NCBI GenBank assembly: GCA_003537645.1
Contig: DPRM01000143.1
Coordinates: forward strand, 12,340 to 19,460
DNA length: 7,121 bases
Reading direction: 5' to 3'
Origin: Prolixibacteraceae bacterium
Lineage (GTDB): Bacteria; Bacteroidota; Bacteroidia; Bacteroidales; Prolixibacteraceae
The position numbers were made by a program, and so were the translations under genes. Under the pieces are notes generated by a model. The model had not been told where the DNA came from and searched no databases. It was given only the letters and a program-made list of their open reading frames with translations. Of the stretch, positions 6,994 through 7,121 are shown one piece after another (position 1 is the first letter of the stretch; every line of letters starts with the position of its first letter).

Positions 6994-7121
6994 TTGAACG
7001 AACTTGAACAACTGATAAAAGATTGTGCTGCCGGCAAACAGCGGGCGCTTGCTCAGTTATACCATATGTTTTCAGCAAAAATGTATGGGGTATGTTTGCG
7101 TTATGCCAAAGATGCAACCGA
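6994..7121 (+). CDS. ECF-type RNA polymerase sigma factor, N-terminal part (3' end outside window)
   Basis: Only the first 42 codons are in the window. The frame follows a TGA at 6970-6972 and has no ATG before the conserved region, so the best start is TTG at 6994, giving MNELEQLIKDCAAGKQRALA. This is followed by QLYHMFSAKMYGVCLRYA and KDATE at the edge. The pattern (LI..C..G...A...LY..F...M..VCLRYA) is that of sigma region 2, helix 1, in extracytoplasmic-function sigma factors, which bind core RNA polymerase and direct it to stress or envelope regulons. The first ATG in frame, at YHMF, would remove part of that helix and is unlikely. No region 4 or partner anti-sigma gene can be seen. The family call is good; its regulon, and whether it has anything to do with the trehalose genes, cannot be told. 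Confidence 0.75.
   Translation, partial: MNELEQLIKDCAAGKQRALAQLYHMFSAKMYGVCLRYAKDAT

Noticed and set aside
6826..7011. Minus-strand open frame of 61 codons between the GH15 and sigma factor genes
   Set aside because: It runs across the sigma factor start, has no recognisable domain, and its composition looks like translated intergenic DNA.

Overview
The window looks like chromosomal DNA of a member of the Bacteroidota, probably a Bacteroidales/Marinilabiliales-type organism. This is inferred from moderate-to-low GC, start codons with no clear Shine-Dalgarno sequence, a lipoprotein-type serpin, a fused trehalose-phosphate synthase/phosphatase, and an ECF sigma factor N-terminus of the style common in that phylum. 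The exact genus cannot be read from the sequence.

Layout: (1) 1-297, plus strand: the last 98 residues of a CobW/G3E-family GTPase, cut by the window edge. (2) 294-1514, minus strand: a secreted, probably lipid-anchored serpin with an intact inhibitory hinge; its stop overlaps the GTPase stop by 4 bases. (3) 1515-1724: a 210-base divergent intergenic region with two perfect short inverted repeats. (4) 1725-3896, plus: a bifunctional trehalose-6-phosphate synthase/phosphatase with both active sites apparently intact. (5) 3911-4975, plus: an MscS-family mechanosensitive channel, 14 bases behind it and almost certainly co-transcribed. (6) 4962-6755, minus: a GH15 glycoside hydrolase whose 3' end overlaps the channel gene by 14 bases. 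(7) 6756-6993: a divergent intergenic region with a perfect match to the Bacteroidota -7 promoter element. (8) 6994-7121, plus: the start of an ECF-type RNA polymerase sigma factor, apparently with a TTG start, cut by the right edge.

How the genes may work together: the central three genes read as a trehalose and osmotic-balance module. The fused enzyme makes trehalose from UDP-glucose and glucose-6-phosphate. The channel would release small solutes on hypo-osmotic shock. The GH15 enzyme, of the family that includes both glucoamylases and bacterial/archaeal trehalases, could recycle trehalose or an alpha-glucan. The co-localisation is seen; the joint function is inferred. The serpin, the GTPase and the sigma factor have no visible functional tie to this module. 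I see no mobile element, CRISPR array, tRNA, rRNA or clearly novel system. The points most worth following are the otsAB-mscS pairing, the substrate of the GH15 enzyme, the protease target of the serpin, and the palindromes in the two promoter regions.
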